From an uncultured Bdellovibrio sp. (GTDB lineage Bacteria; Bdellovibrionota; Bdellovibrionia; Bdellovibrionales; Bdellovibrionaceae): a DNA stretch of 5,832 bases. Under the pieces are notes generated by a model that searched no databases, was not told the DNA's origin, and saw only the letters and a list, made by a program, of their open reading frames with translations. Shown one piece after another: positions 1-5,560 of the stretch. The translations under genes and the position numbers were made by a program. The number at the start of each line of letters is the position of its first letter. The first letter of the stretch is position 1. The stretch covers positions 1 to 5,832 of the forward strand of contig NZ_CAMLDV010000198.1 in assembly GCF_946478835.1 (NCBI RefSeq), given 5' to 3'.

Positions 1-354
1 TGCCCTGTTTGCCACGCAATGGAAGCTTATTTGCCGTCAGTGGAGAAAGACTGCAATTCATCCACATTTCAAGTTGTGCGGGTGAATGTCGGTAAAGCCG
101 AGAATCAAAAGATTGCGGATGTGTTCAATGTGCGAGCCGTGCCCACAATCAGTTTGATTTCTCCTGAGGGAAAAGAGCTGGCCCATTCAGTGGGTTATCA
201 AAGTGAAGCAAAGTTAAGACAAGGCATCGACGTGATTCCGCGTTCGTCATGCATGCATAAAGAAAAAATTGAAACGCCTCATCCAGTTCTGCCGAATCAT
301 TTTTTTAAAGACGGCGAGAGCTGCGGTGACCACGGAAATGGACTGACTTGTTAG
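1..354 (+). CDS. Thioredoxin-fold protein, C-terminal part (5' end outside window)
   Basis: The frame is open from base 1, so the gene begins upstream. The 117 visible residues start with the redox motif CPVC (visible residues 1-4), followed by HAMEAYLP. The RAVPT segment (45-49) supplies the cis-proline that faces the active-site disulfide in thioredoxin folds, and the strand and helix after it (ISLISPEGKELAHSVGY) fit the second half of that fold. The product is probably a thiol-disulfide oxidoreductase or a thioredoxin-like reductant. Whether it is cytoplasmic or exported cannot be told without the N-terminus. After the fold there is a tail of about 35 residues that ordinary thioredoxins lack, rich in Cys and His (C84, H86, H94, H100, C108, H111, C117). 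The last residue is Cys. Two stop codons lie in tandem (TAG then TAA). The glutaredoxin gene begins 28 bases on, so the two are probably co-transcribed. Fold assignment is firm; substrate is unknown. Confidence 0.85.
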   Translation, partial: CPVCHAMEAYLPSVEKDCNSSTFQVVRVNVGKAENQKIADVFNVRAVPTISLISPEGKELAHSVGYQSEAKLRQGIDVIPRSSCMHKEKIETPHPVLPNHFFKDGESCGDHGNGLTC

Positions 355-382
355 TAAGTCCGCAAAACTTGAGGAGTGAATT

Positions 383-637
383 ATGGCTAAAGTAGTGATG
401 TATAAAAAGAACCCATGCCCTTATTGCGATAGAGCCGCTAACTTTTTCGAAAGTAACGGCATTGCTTACGAATCTATTGATCTGACAGATAAGCCTGAAG
501 AGATCGACAGAATCAAAGCAGAAACAGGTTGGAGAACCGTACCTATTATTCTGATCAATGGAAAGTTGATTGGTGGATATACGGATTTAAAAGCTCTTGC
601 CGATGAAGGTACGTTGCAAGAAATGCTGAAGGCATAG
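383..637 (+). CDS. grxC: Glutaredoxin (GrxC-like, CPYC class)
   Basis: An 84-residue protein, the usual length of a bacterial dithiol glutaredoxin 3. It reduces protein disulfides and glutathione mixed disulfides in the cytoplasm, using glutathione as electron donor. The visible hallmarks, in order, are the first strand VVMYKK, the active site C12-P-Y-C15, the cis-proline motif T52-V-P54, the glutathione-binding GG pair (64-65) and Y66-T-D68. The ATG start has a good ribosome site, GAGGAG at 371-376, six bases upstream. It sits 28 bases after the thioredoxin-fold gene and about 60 bases before the helicase start, with no terminator between them, which suggests one transcript. The gene symbol is given by family resemblance. 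Nothing in the sequence is odd. Confidence 0.95.
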   Translation: MAKVVMYKKNPCPYCDRAANFFESNGIAYESIDLTDKPEEIDRIKAETGWRTVPIILINGKLIGGYTDLKALADEGTLQEMLKA

Positions 638-696
638 ATTGTTTGAAGAAAATAAAAAGGATCGCTTTTCTGTGCAATTCTGTATACATTGCAGGA

Positions 697-1929
697 ATGA
701 ATAATTTTGCAGAATTCGGTCTTTTGCCTTCTCTTCTAAAAACTCTTAAAGCGCAGCGTATTTTCACGCCGACGGAAATCCAGCGGATGGCCATTCCTTT
801 GCTCATGTCAGGTCAGTCCGTTGTTGGTGTTTCAGAAACGGGAAGTGGTAAAACTTTGACTTATGCTCTGCCACTTTTGCATATGCTGAAAAAGTTAGAA
901 GAAGACGGTGAACCTGTGAAAGCAGAGGCAAGTCCTCGCGCCGTTGTTATGGTGCCGACTCGCGACTTGGGAGAACAAGTCGCGAAGGTGTTTAAGACTT
1001 TCACTCATGACACTCGTTTGCGTGTTCGTCCTGCTCTGGGCGGTATGAGTATGGAGCAGGCGGTTCGCAATATCAGCGGATCTTTTGAAATTCTGTTGGC
1101 GACACCTGGAAGACTGATTCAATTGCTTGATAAAGAACTCATTGATTTGTCAGACGTGCGCGTGTTGGTTTTTGATGAAGCTGATCAGATGTTGGATAAA
1201 GGTTTTCTGACGGATTCAAATTACATTGTTGATGTATGCCCGCAAGATATTCCGCTGGCGCTCTTTTCTGCGACGGTTTCAAAAAATGTTGAAGAGATGA
1301 TGAACTCTCTTTTTGCCAAAGCGGAAGTTATCCGTAGCCGTGGGAGTGGTAAGGTTGTAAAAAGTCTTACTACGAAAAATGAAACCGTCATCGATGGTCT
1401 TCGTTGGCCCATTTTTGAAAAGTTGATCAAAAAGAAAGTTGAAGGTGGCACGATCGTCTTTGCTAACACTCGCGAGCAGTGTGACAAGATCGCCAAAGAA
1501 ATTAACGACAAAGGTTATAAGTGCGTTCTTTATCGAGGAGAAATGGACAAAAACGAACGTCGCACGAATCTTAAAAAATTTCGCAATGGCGAAGTCGATT
1601 TGTTAATCTCAACTGATTTGGCCGCGCGCGGTTTGGATTTGGAACATGTAGGAAGAGTTATTAACTATCATCTTCCGCAACAACTCGATAACTACCTTCA
1701 CCGTGCAGGCCGTACAGCCCGTGCTGGTCGCGAAGGATTGGTCATTAACCTCGTGACAGAACGAGATCTCCCACTGATCGCAAAAATCGAAGGCAAAGGC
1801 GAAACAGCCAAAGAACTTAAATCACGCTTCAAAGATAAAGACGGCAAGCGTTTGCATGTGAAGAAAGAAGACCGAAAACCACCGCGTGCTGGTGGTGGTA
1901 AATCTAAGAAGGTCGCGAAGAAGAAGTAA
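697..1929 (+). CDS. DEAD-box ATP-dependent RNA helicase (RhlE-like)
   Basis: An ATP-dependent RNA unwinding enzyme of about 410 residues, acting in RNA remodelling, ribosome assembly or decay. Motifs counted from the ATG at 697: Q motif with F4, FG and TPTEIQ (24-29); motif I SETGSGKT (46-53); Ia PTRDL (87-91); GG (115-116); Ib TPGR (136-139); II DEAD (160-163); III SAT (191-193); IV VFAN (254-257); V STDLAARGLD (305-314); VI HRAGRTAR (335-342). A Lys/Arg-rich tail (about 385-410) probably binds RNA. The start is uncertain. The frame is open back to a TTG at 643 with a weak GAAGG ten bases upstream (628-632), but this adds 18 residues that do not resemble the family. The ATG at 697 fits the family N-terminus, yet its only Shine-Dalgarno-like bases (AGGA) touch the start codon. 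Motif I begins with Ser in place of Ala, and Ia has Asp where Glu is usual. Both are conservative changes. Confidence 0.93.
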   Translation: MNNFAEFGLLPSLLKTLKAQRIFTPTEIQRMAIPLLMSGQSVVGVSETGSGKTLTYALPLLHMLKKLEEDGEPVKAEASPRAVVMVPTRDLGEQVAKVFKTFTHDTRLRVRPALGGMSMEQAVRNISGSFEILLATPGRLIQLLDKELIDLSDVRVLVFDEADQMLDKGFLTDSNYIVDVCPQDIPLALFSATVSKNVEEMMNSLFAKAEVIRSRGSGKVVKSLTTKNETVIDGLRWPIFEKLIKKKVEGGTIVFANTREQCDKIAKEINDKGYKCVLYRGEMDKNERRTNLKKFRNGEVDLLISTDLAARGLDLEHVGRVINYHLPQQLDNYLHRAGRTARAGREGLVINLVTERDLPLIAKIEGKGETAKELKSRFKDKDGKRLHVKKEDRKPPRAGGGKSKKVAKKK

Positions 1930-1987
1930 TCTGTATAAGTCGCTACTTTTTCGAGATGATTTGCTGTTTTTAGATTTTAAAGAAAAT

Positions 1988-2063
1988 TGGATGGGGTAGC
2001 AGGACTCGAACCTGCGAATGACAGAATCAAAATCTGTTGTCTTACCAACTTGACGATACCCCA
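1988..2063 (-). tRNA. tRNA-Gln (UUG anticodon), CCA encoded
   Basis: The reverse complement folds as a complete cloverleaf. The acceptor stem is TGGGGTA paired with TACCCCA (7 bp). The D stem is GTC/GAC with the GG pair in its loop. The anticodon stem is ACAGA/TCTGT around a TTTTGAT loop, giving anticodon TTG (complement at 2028-2030). The variable loop is CATTC, and the T stem GCAGG/CCTGC encloses TTCGAGT. The 3' CCA is encoded (1988-1990). The first pair U1-A72 is typical of tRNA-Gln. The discriminator base (73, complement of position 1991) is U, whereas E. coli and B. subtilis tRNA-Gln carry G. The gene is convergent with the helicase gene, and I see no hairpin terminator after it. Confidence 0.97.
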
Positions 2064-2086
2064 ATGAGTAGACTGTTCGAACCGCT

Positions 2087-2115
2087 AAAGTACGGATTTT
2101 GGGGACGAAAAGCAA
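2087..2115 (-). promoter_or_regulatory. Possible promoter of the tRNA-Gln gene
   Basis: On the minus strand TTGCTT (complement of 2110-2115) lies 17 bases before TACTTT (complement of 2087-2092). The -10 box is 23 bases before the mature tRNA 5' end, a sensible distance. The -35 half is good; the -10 half matches the sigma-70 consensus only partly. Confidence 0.4.
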
Positions 2116-2157
2116 GAAAAGATACCGCGCGTCAGACTTATTGTGCGATATAGCCAG

Positions 2158-2191
2158 AAAAAAGAAGCAGGCACCTTTTGGGTGCCTGCTT
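2158..2191 (-). terminator. Intrinsic terminator after spoVG
   Basis: A perfect 11-bp stem (AAGCAGGCACC at 2165-2175 against GGTGCCTGCTT at 2181-2191) encloses a 5-base loop. In the minus direction it is followed by TTC and then six T, the shape of a Rho-independent terminator. In the plus direction only TTTAAA follows, so it should act mainly for the spoVG transcript. It lies almost 90 bases beyond the spoVG stop codon and also insulates tRNA-Gln from spoVG. Confidence 0.88.
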
Positions 2192-2278
2192 TAAAGGTAC
2201 CATGGGGATTGAAGCCGCCGCGGCTTGCTTTCTCCACACTAGAAAACAAGTTGGCGTGTGAGCAGGGAACTTCAAAAC
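2192..2278 (-). other. Non-coding 3' stretch between spoVG stop and terminator
   Basis: These 87 bases carry no convincing open frame. They hold a GC-rich 6-bp hairpin (AAGCCG at 2212-2217 and CGGCTT at 2221-2226, loop CCG) and a weaker CACAC/GTGTG pairing (2235-2239 with 2256-2260). They would be transcribed as the 3' untranslated region of spoVG. A 3'-end-derived small RNA ending at the terminator is possible but rests on shape alone. Confidence 0.35.
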
Positions 2279-2602
2279 TTAATAATCTTCGCCGTAGTCG
2301 CTGTTAGGCGCTTTCTGGCGTTTTAGATTTACTAAAGTTTCGCCCATGGATTTTAATTCTTTTTCATAAGCTTCAAAAATTAAGTCCTCGATCATTGTTC
2401 GCGTCTCTTGGTTCAGAGGGTGAGCAATATCGCGGAACTGGCCGTCTTTGCGTTTCTTGCTGGGCATTGCCACAAACAAGCCGCTCGTTCCTTGAATGAC
2501 CTTCAAGTCGCGCACGACGAAACAATTGTCGAGAGTGATTGAGACGTAGGCTTTAAGCCGATCCTCATTGACTGGGAATACTTTGACCTCGGTGACTTTC
2601 AT
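2279..2602 (-). CDS. spoVG: SpoVG-family nucleic-acid-binding regulator
   Basis: A 107-residue protein that is recognisably SpoVG across almost its whole length. It has the N-terminal strand MKVTEVKVFPV, the core KAYVSITLDNCFVVRDLKVIQG (17-38), the family signature GLFVAMPSKK (41-50), FRDIAHPLN (56-64), and a C-terminal helix from about 66 to 95. Known members (Bacillus, Staphylococcus, Listeria, Borrelia) are small site-specific DNA- or RNA-binding proteins that affect septation, capsule, virulence or sporulation genes. Here it is expected to be a cytoplasmic global regulator; its targets cannot be read from this window. The tail ends in an acidic, Tyr-containing stretch (SDYGEDY). The ATG has AGGGA seven bases upstream (complement of 2610-2614). 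It is probably transcribed alone: the degP terminator lies upstream and its own terminator downstream. Confidence 0.95.
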   Translation of the reverse strand: MKVTEVKVFPVNEDRLKAYVSITLDNCFVVRDLKVIQGTSGLFVAMPSKKRKDGQFRDIAHPLNQETRTMIEDLIFEAYEKELKSMGETLVNLKRQKAPNSDYGEDY

Positions 2603-2790
2603 GTGCGAGTCCCTTTCGTGGTGTCATTCTTGTTGCAAACCTTGGAGCCAAACTATGGTCCGTTATTCTTCTCGGCGATGCTGAGAAAAACTAAAGACCT
2701 AGGTCGAGGAATTTTTTAATTTCATCTAAAGGCCACGTGCTCTGTTTCACTCTGAAACAGCTGCTTAATTAAATAGCAAAGGGAAATTAA
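2603..2790 (-). promoter_or_regulatory. spoVG upstream region with several dyads
   Basis: The 188 bases between the spoVG start and the degP terminator hold no credible gene. They carry three symmetric elements: TTCTCGGC/GCTGAGAA around GAT (2669-2687, one G-T pair), a perfect 10-base palindrome GACCTAGGTC (2696-2705), and a perfect 8-bp inverted repeat CTGTTTCA/TGAAACAG around CTC (2742-2760). The promoter of spoVG must lie here, but I find no convincing -35/-10 pair. The dyads are candidate operators. Confidence 0.5.
2742..2760. repeat. Perfect 8-bp inverted repeat, candidate operator
   Basis: CTGTTTCA-CTC-TGAAACAG is a 19-base dyad with a 3-base spacer, a size suited to a dimeric repressor such as a TetR- or MarR-type protein. 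It has no flanking T-tract in either direction, so it is not a terminator. It lies about 140-160 bases upstream of spoVG. Confidence 0.45.
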
Positions 2791-2815
2791 AAAGCCCATC
2801 AGGAAGATGGGCTTT
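2784..2815 (-). terminator. Intrinsic terminator after degP
   Basis: A perfect 10-bp stem (AAAGCCCATC at 2791-2800, GATGGGCTTT at 2806-2815) encloses a 5-base loop. On the minus strand it runs into a T-rich tail (TTTTTAATTT, partly inside the stem). It is 33 bases past the degP stop and closes the operon that begins at the M48 gene. Confidence 0.9.
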
Positions 2816-2848
2816 GACGCTGCGAAAATCTTATATTTTGTTTAGCTT

Positions 2849-4285
2849 TTAGTTAGCTTCAATATTGATGATTTGAATGCGCGTGTTGCGGGCAATGCGC
2901 AATGTGTTTTGGCCTTTTTTAAGGTTTTTCAACACGTCTTTCGAATTGTCCACAGGCTTTTTGTTCACATCCAGAACCACGTCTCCCACCCGGAGCCCGC
3001 TTTTGCTGGCTTGAGACGCGCGCTCAGTCTCTATCACCACGGGCTGTTTCATATCATCAGGAAGACCCCACTCCGCACGAAGCTCTGGAGTTGGATCAAC
3101 GATCGTGAAACCCAAATTAAACGGAGCCTTTTGGCCTTGATAAGTTTTTTGAGCCGCACGCACAACACGTTGTTTGTCGTCGGCGCGTTCAGCGACATTC
3201 ACACTCACATTGACGGCTTTACCATTGCGAAGAATTTTAGCCTTCGCAGGTTTTCCAATCGGAGCATCACTGACAGCATCAATCAAATCCAAAGAGCCAT
3301 TGATTGTTTTGCCGTTAAACTCCGTCACGATGTCATAGATTTTAAAACCCGCTTTCGCTGCAGGTCCTTTCGGATCCATGTTCGTCACAACGGCACCGCG
3401 AACATCGCCAAGTCCCAAGTATTCTGCCGCATCCGGATCTAAATCACCAAGAGCTGCACCGATGTAACCGCGAGCAATGCGACCTTTCGTTTCTAGAATA
3501 GAAATCACGGATTTCACTTCATCGATAGGAATCGCAAAACCAATCCCTTGGGCGCGGGCATCAATTGCGGAGTTCACACCGACAACTTGTCCTTTGGTAT
3601 TTACAAGCGGACCGCCGGAGTTGCCAGGGTTGATACTCGCATCCGTTTGAATCAAAGGAATTTTATTGATCTCTGTGATGTCGCGACCTTTTGACGAAAC
3701 AATCCCTTTTGTCATCGAGTGACCGTGACCAAACGGATTACCAAAAGCCGCGACCCATTCGCCAACTTCTAAATCTTTGGAAGAGCCAAGAACCGCGACA
3801 GGAAGTTTTTCTTTCGGAGTGATTTTAATCAAAGCGATATCTGTTCTTTCATCACTTCCGATCAAAGTCGCTTCATAGACGTCTTTTGATTTTTCGCTCA
3901 ACTGAACGTTGATGATATCCGCACCCGCGATCACGTGATTGTTCGTCACAATCAAACCGTCTTCACGAATCACAAAACCCGTTCCCAAGCCAATTTGCTG
4001 AGGACGTTGTTGTTGCTGTTGGGGTGGCATACGGAAGCCATAAAGTTGCTCCAGCATGTCGAGCATTGGGTCGCGACCGCGCGGCATATTTTTCGGCAGA
4101 GCTGTTGTTGAGATATTAACGACAGCAGGGTTGATCGCCTTTGCAAGCTCGACGAAAAGATTTGCAGGAAGCGGCTCACTTAATTTGAGCTTCGGAGCTT
4201 CTTTCGGCAGAGTCTGCGTTTGTTGCGCGTAAGTAGGTTGAACTGACAATGAAACGGCTAGAGCAAGAAATAAGAGCTTTTTCAT
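2849..4285 (-). CDS. degP: Periplasmic serine protease DegP/HtrA (trypsin-like, two PDZ domains)
   Basis: A 478-residue protein, close to the length of E. coli DegP. DegP degrades or refolds damaged proteins in the periplasm. A Sec signal peptide covers residues 1-20 (MKK, a hydrophobic core, then PTYA before QQ). The protease domain (about 45-265) has the complete triad: H117 in TNNHVIAG, D149 in RTDIALIKI and S223 in GNSGGPL. PDZ1 (about 270-365) opens with the GYIG carboxylate-binding loop at 273-276; PDZ2 covers about 388-475. A Gln-rich insert (PPQQQQQRPQQ, 87-97) sits where DegP has its regulatory LA loop. The start chosen is the ATG at 4285, which has GAGAGGA five bases upstream. An in-frame ATG at 4303 would add MFERIH before the signal peptide and lacks a spaced ribosome site. 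It follows the DUF1844 gene by 36 bases and is followed by a terminator. Activity is expected. Confidence 0.96.
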   Translation of the reverse strand: MKKLLFLALAVSLSVQPTYAQQTQTLPKEAPKLKLSEPLPANLFVELAKAINPAVVNISTTALPKNMPRGRDPMLDMLEQLYGFRMPPQQQQQRPQQIGLGTGFVIREDGLIVTNNHVIAGADIINVQLSEKSKDVYEATLIGSDERTDIALIKITPKEKLPVAVLGSSKDLEVGEWVAAFGNPFGHGHSMTKGIVSSKGRDITEINKIPLIQTDASINPGNSGGPLVNTKGQVVGVNSAIDARAQGIGFAIPIDEVKSVISILETKGRIARGYIGAALGDLDPDAAEYLGLGDVRGAVVTNMDPKGPAAKAGFKIYDIVTEFNGKTINGSLDLIDAVSDAPIGKPAKAKILRNGKAVNVSVNVAERADDKQRVVRAAQKTYQGQKAPFNLGFTIVDPTPELRAEWGLPDDMKQPVVIETERASQASKSGLRVGDVVLDVNKKPVDNSKDVLKNLKKGQNTLRIARNTRIQIINIEAN

Positions 4286-4290
4286 ATGAA

Positions 4291-4297
4291 TCCTCTC
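4291..4297 (-). promoter_or_regulatory. Ribosome binding site that fixes the degP start
   Basis: The minus strand reads GAGAGGA here, followed by five bases and the ATG ending at 4285. This selects that ATG over the one 18 bases further upstream. Confidence 0.8.
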
Positions 4298-4321
4298 AAA
4301 CATTCCTAAATAATAGCACTG

Positions 4322-4570
4322 TTAGACAGATACAAACTTCATTTGTAGATCACTGATTAAATTTTCTAAGAATTTAGCTTCGTCACCTGAAAGATTGCCT
4401 TTCGTTTTCGCCTGCAGAACTAGCAAAAGGTCGATATTAAAACGAGCCATATTCTTATCTTTTGTCACTTCGCCAGATTGAGGATGCGGGGCTAAGCCCA
4501 TCGCCATCACCGCAGACGAAGCGATTGACATGATTAAAACAGAAAACGAAGCTTCAAGTTTTTCACCCAT
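4322..4570 (-). CDS. DUF1844 family protein
   Basis: A small protein of 82 residues matching the DUF1844 pattern. An N-terminal helix SFSVLIMSIASSAVMAMGL (8-26) leads into APHPQSGE (27-34), then the hallmark ARFNIDLLLVLQAKTKGNLS (42-61) and a final helix with E64 and NLISDLQMKF (70-79). The function of the family is unknown; members are small, helical and common in deltaproteobacteria-like and Planctomycetes genomes. The first helix is hydrophobic, so membrane contact or oligomer formation is possible, but no cleavage site is evident. The start is well supported: AGGAG (complement of 4578-4582) stands seven bases before the ATG. It is the middle gene of the minus-strand operon, 55 bases after the M48 gene and 36 bases before degP, with no terminator on either side. 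Confidence 0.88.
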   Translation of the reverse strand: MGEKLEASFSVLIMSIASSAVMAMGLAPHPQSGEVTKDKNMARFNIDLLLVLQAKTKGNLSGDEAKFLENLISDLQMKFVSV

Positions 4571-4625
4571 AGTGTAACTCCTATATCAACTTGAGTTTTA
4601 AACCCTTTCTGTCAAGGCTGTGGAA

Positions 4626-5438
4626 TTAGATGGGATAGTAACCCATTAATTTTTGTAGTCTCACTTCGATGGCAGGATGGGATTTTAAAAATAAATTCTT
4701 TTGATTAAAGCCCTCTGGATTCACCATGAAAAGGTGACTTGTGCACGGAGGAATTTCCAGAGGCTGAGTTTGTGCTAAACCCTCCATGCGCCATAAGACT
4801 TCGCCCAATTGATGGCGGTTTTCGAGAAGTTCAGAGGCCATCAAGTCATTTTCAAAAAACGACTTTTCACCGACGACACTCTTAATGATGAACCAGCCAA
4901 TCGGAGAAAAAAGCGGCATAAAAAACTGCAATTTATAAGGCAGAAAATTATCGAGGAATTGACCTAATCCCACGACGGAATTTGCAATCGTGCTCGTTAC
5001 TCCAAACGCAAAAGTATCCAAGCGACGGATGTGACAAAGTTGATGGGCGACAACGGCCTCTAGCTCCTTGTCGTCCAACTTTTGCAAAAGTCCGACTGTG
5101 AATCCCAACGAACTTCTTTTCCAAGATTGACCAACGCAGAACGCATTCGCGGAAGAGTGCGGAGTGATGTAAATCGCCGGCACCGGCATGCGAAGTTTTG
5201 CTGACATTTTTTGAACTTTATCGATAAGGCCCCAGGCGTCTTGGCCTTTCATTCGTTTGGCGTTGAGTTTTGCAAGAACGCGGCTTTCTCCGTAAAAGAA
5301 AACGAAGAAGTTTAAAAATAGGGCTAAGAAGAAACCAATCAACAATCCCAGTCGTTCGCCCAATTGATAGCCCGCTATCAAGAGTGCCAGGGAGCTTGTG
5401 AGAATAAATATCCAGACTTTTGTATTGTTGTTGATCAT
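4626..5438 (-). CDS. HtpX-like M48 family membrane protein, predicted inactive (HQLCH)
   Basis: A 270-residue relative of HtpX, the inner-membrane zinc protease that removes misfolded membrane proteins. The architecture is kept: two N-terminal membrane helices (about 8-25 and 29-48), a cytoplasmic domain with AIYITPHSSANAFCVG (88-103) and GLLQKLDDKELEAVVAHQLCH (116-136), two hydrophobic segments (about 146-165 and 171-189), and the C-terminal family signature SHPAIEVRLQKL (253-264). The zinc motif, however, reads H132-Q-L-C-H136. The catalytic Glu of HExxH is Gln (codon CAA at 5042-5040). Where active members have ExxAD, supplying the third zinc ligand, this protein has FFEND (194-198): Asp aligns and Glu does not. 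It is therefore probably a pseudoprotease with an adaptor, regulatory or scaffold role. The frame is intact and the rest is conserved, so decay is less likely. The ribosome site is weak. It heads the operon with DUF1844 and degP. Confidence 0.88.
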   Translation of the reverse strand: MINNNTKVWIFILTSSLALLIAGYQLGERLGLLIGFFLALFLNFFVFFYGESRVLAKLNAKRMKGQDAWGLIDKVQKMSAKLRMPVPAIYITPHSSANAFCVGQSWKRSSLGFTVGLLQKLDDKELEAVVAHQLCHIRRLDTFAFGVTSTIANSVVGLGQFLDNFLPYKLQFFMPLFSPIGWFIIKSVVGEKSFFENDLMASELLENRHQLGEVLWRMEGLAQTQPLEIPPCTSHLFMVNPEGFNQKNLFLKSHPAIEVRLQKLMGYYPI

Positions 5439-5502
5439 AATAATTTTGTCCCACTTTCTTCGCTCCTTGGCAAGGGTAGAGGAAGCGCTGTTCTAGAAAC
5501 TC

Positions 5503-5519
5503 TAAACTTGCGAAGTTTA
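5503..5519. repeat. Perfect 7-bp inverted repeat in divergent promoter region
   Basis: TAAACTT and AAGTTTA are separated by GCG, giving a 17-base dyad. No T-tract follows on the plus strand, where AAAGGAAAAA comes next, so it is not a terminator for that direction. A binding site for a dimeric regulator is the simplest reading; its effect is unknown. Confidence 0.45.
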
Positions 5520-5553
5520 AAGGAAAAATGTGAAATAGATAGGTTACTTCTCT

Positions 5554-5560
5554 AGGAGGA
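5554..5560 (+). promoter_or_regulatory. Strong ribosome binding site fixing the GTG start of moxR
   Basis: AGGAGGA is a near-perfect anti-16S match lying six bases before the GTG at 5567. It picks this GTG over the in-frame ATG at 5585. Confidence 0.85.

Noticed and set aside
681..690. Extended -10-like TGTATACATT before the helicase
   Set aside because: There is no matching -35 at the right distance and the TG spacing is wrong for an extended -10 element.
2633..2651. Sigma-54-like promoter upstream of spoVG (TGGCTC and TTTGC on the minus strand)
   Set aside because: The GG and GC elements are 11 bases apart, where sigma-54 promoters need 10, and the -24 box is imperfect.
2700..2730. Eight-codon minus-strand frame in the spoVG upstream region as a leader peptide
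   Set aside because: It has no ribosome site, no run of a regulatory amino acid and no attenuator hairpin with a T-tract after it.
2873..3442. Long plus-strand open frame (189 codons) opposite degP
   Set aside because: It lies wholly antisense to a gene with clear protease motifs, has no ribosome site or recognisable domain, and reads as a codon-bias shadow.
4283..4303. Upstream ATG at 4303 as the degP start
   Set aside because: It adds MFERIH before a textbook signal peptide, and its AGGA touches the ATG, whereas the ATG at 4285 has GAGAGGA at proper spacing.
4583..4614. Perfect TTGACA on the minus strand (4609-4614) before the DUF1844 gene
   Set aside because: No acceptable -10 box lies 16-18 bases downstream. 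The nearest TATA-like bases are too far and run into the ribosome site, so an internal promoter is not supported.
5364..5555. Plus-strand 63-codon frame in the divergent region
   Set aside because: Most of it is antisense to the M48 N-terminus, it lacks a ribosome site, and its product has no recognisable features.
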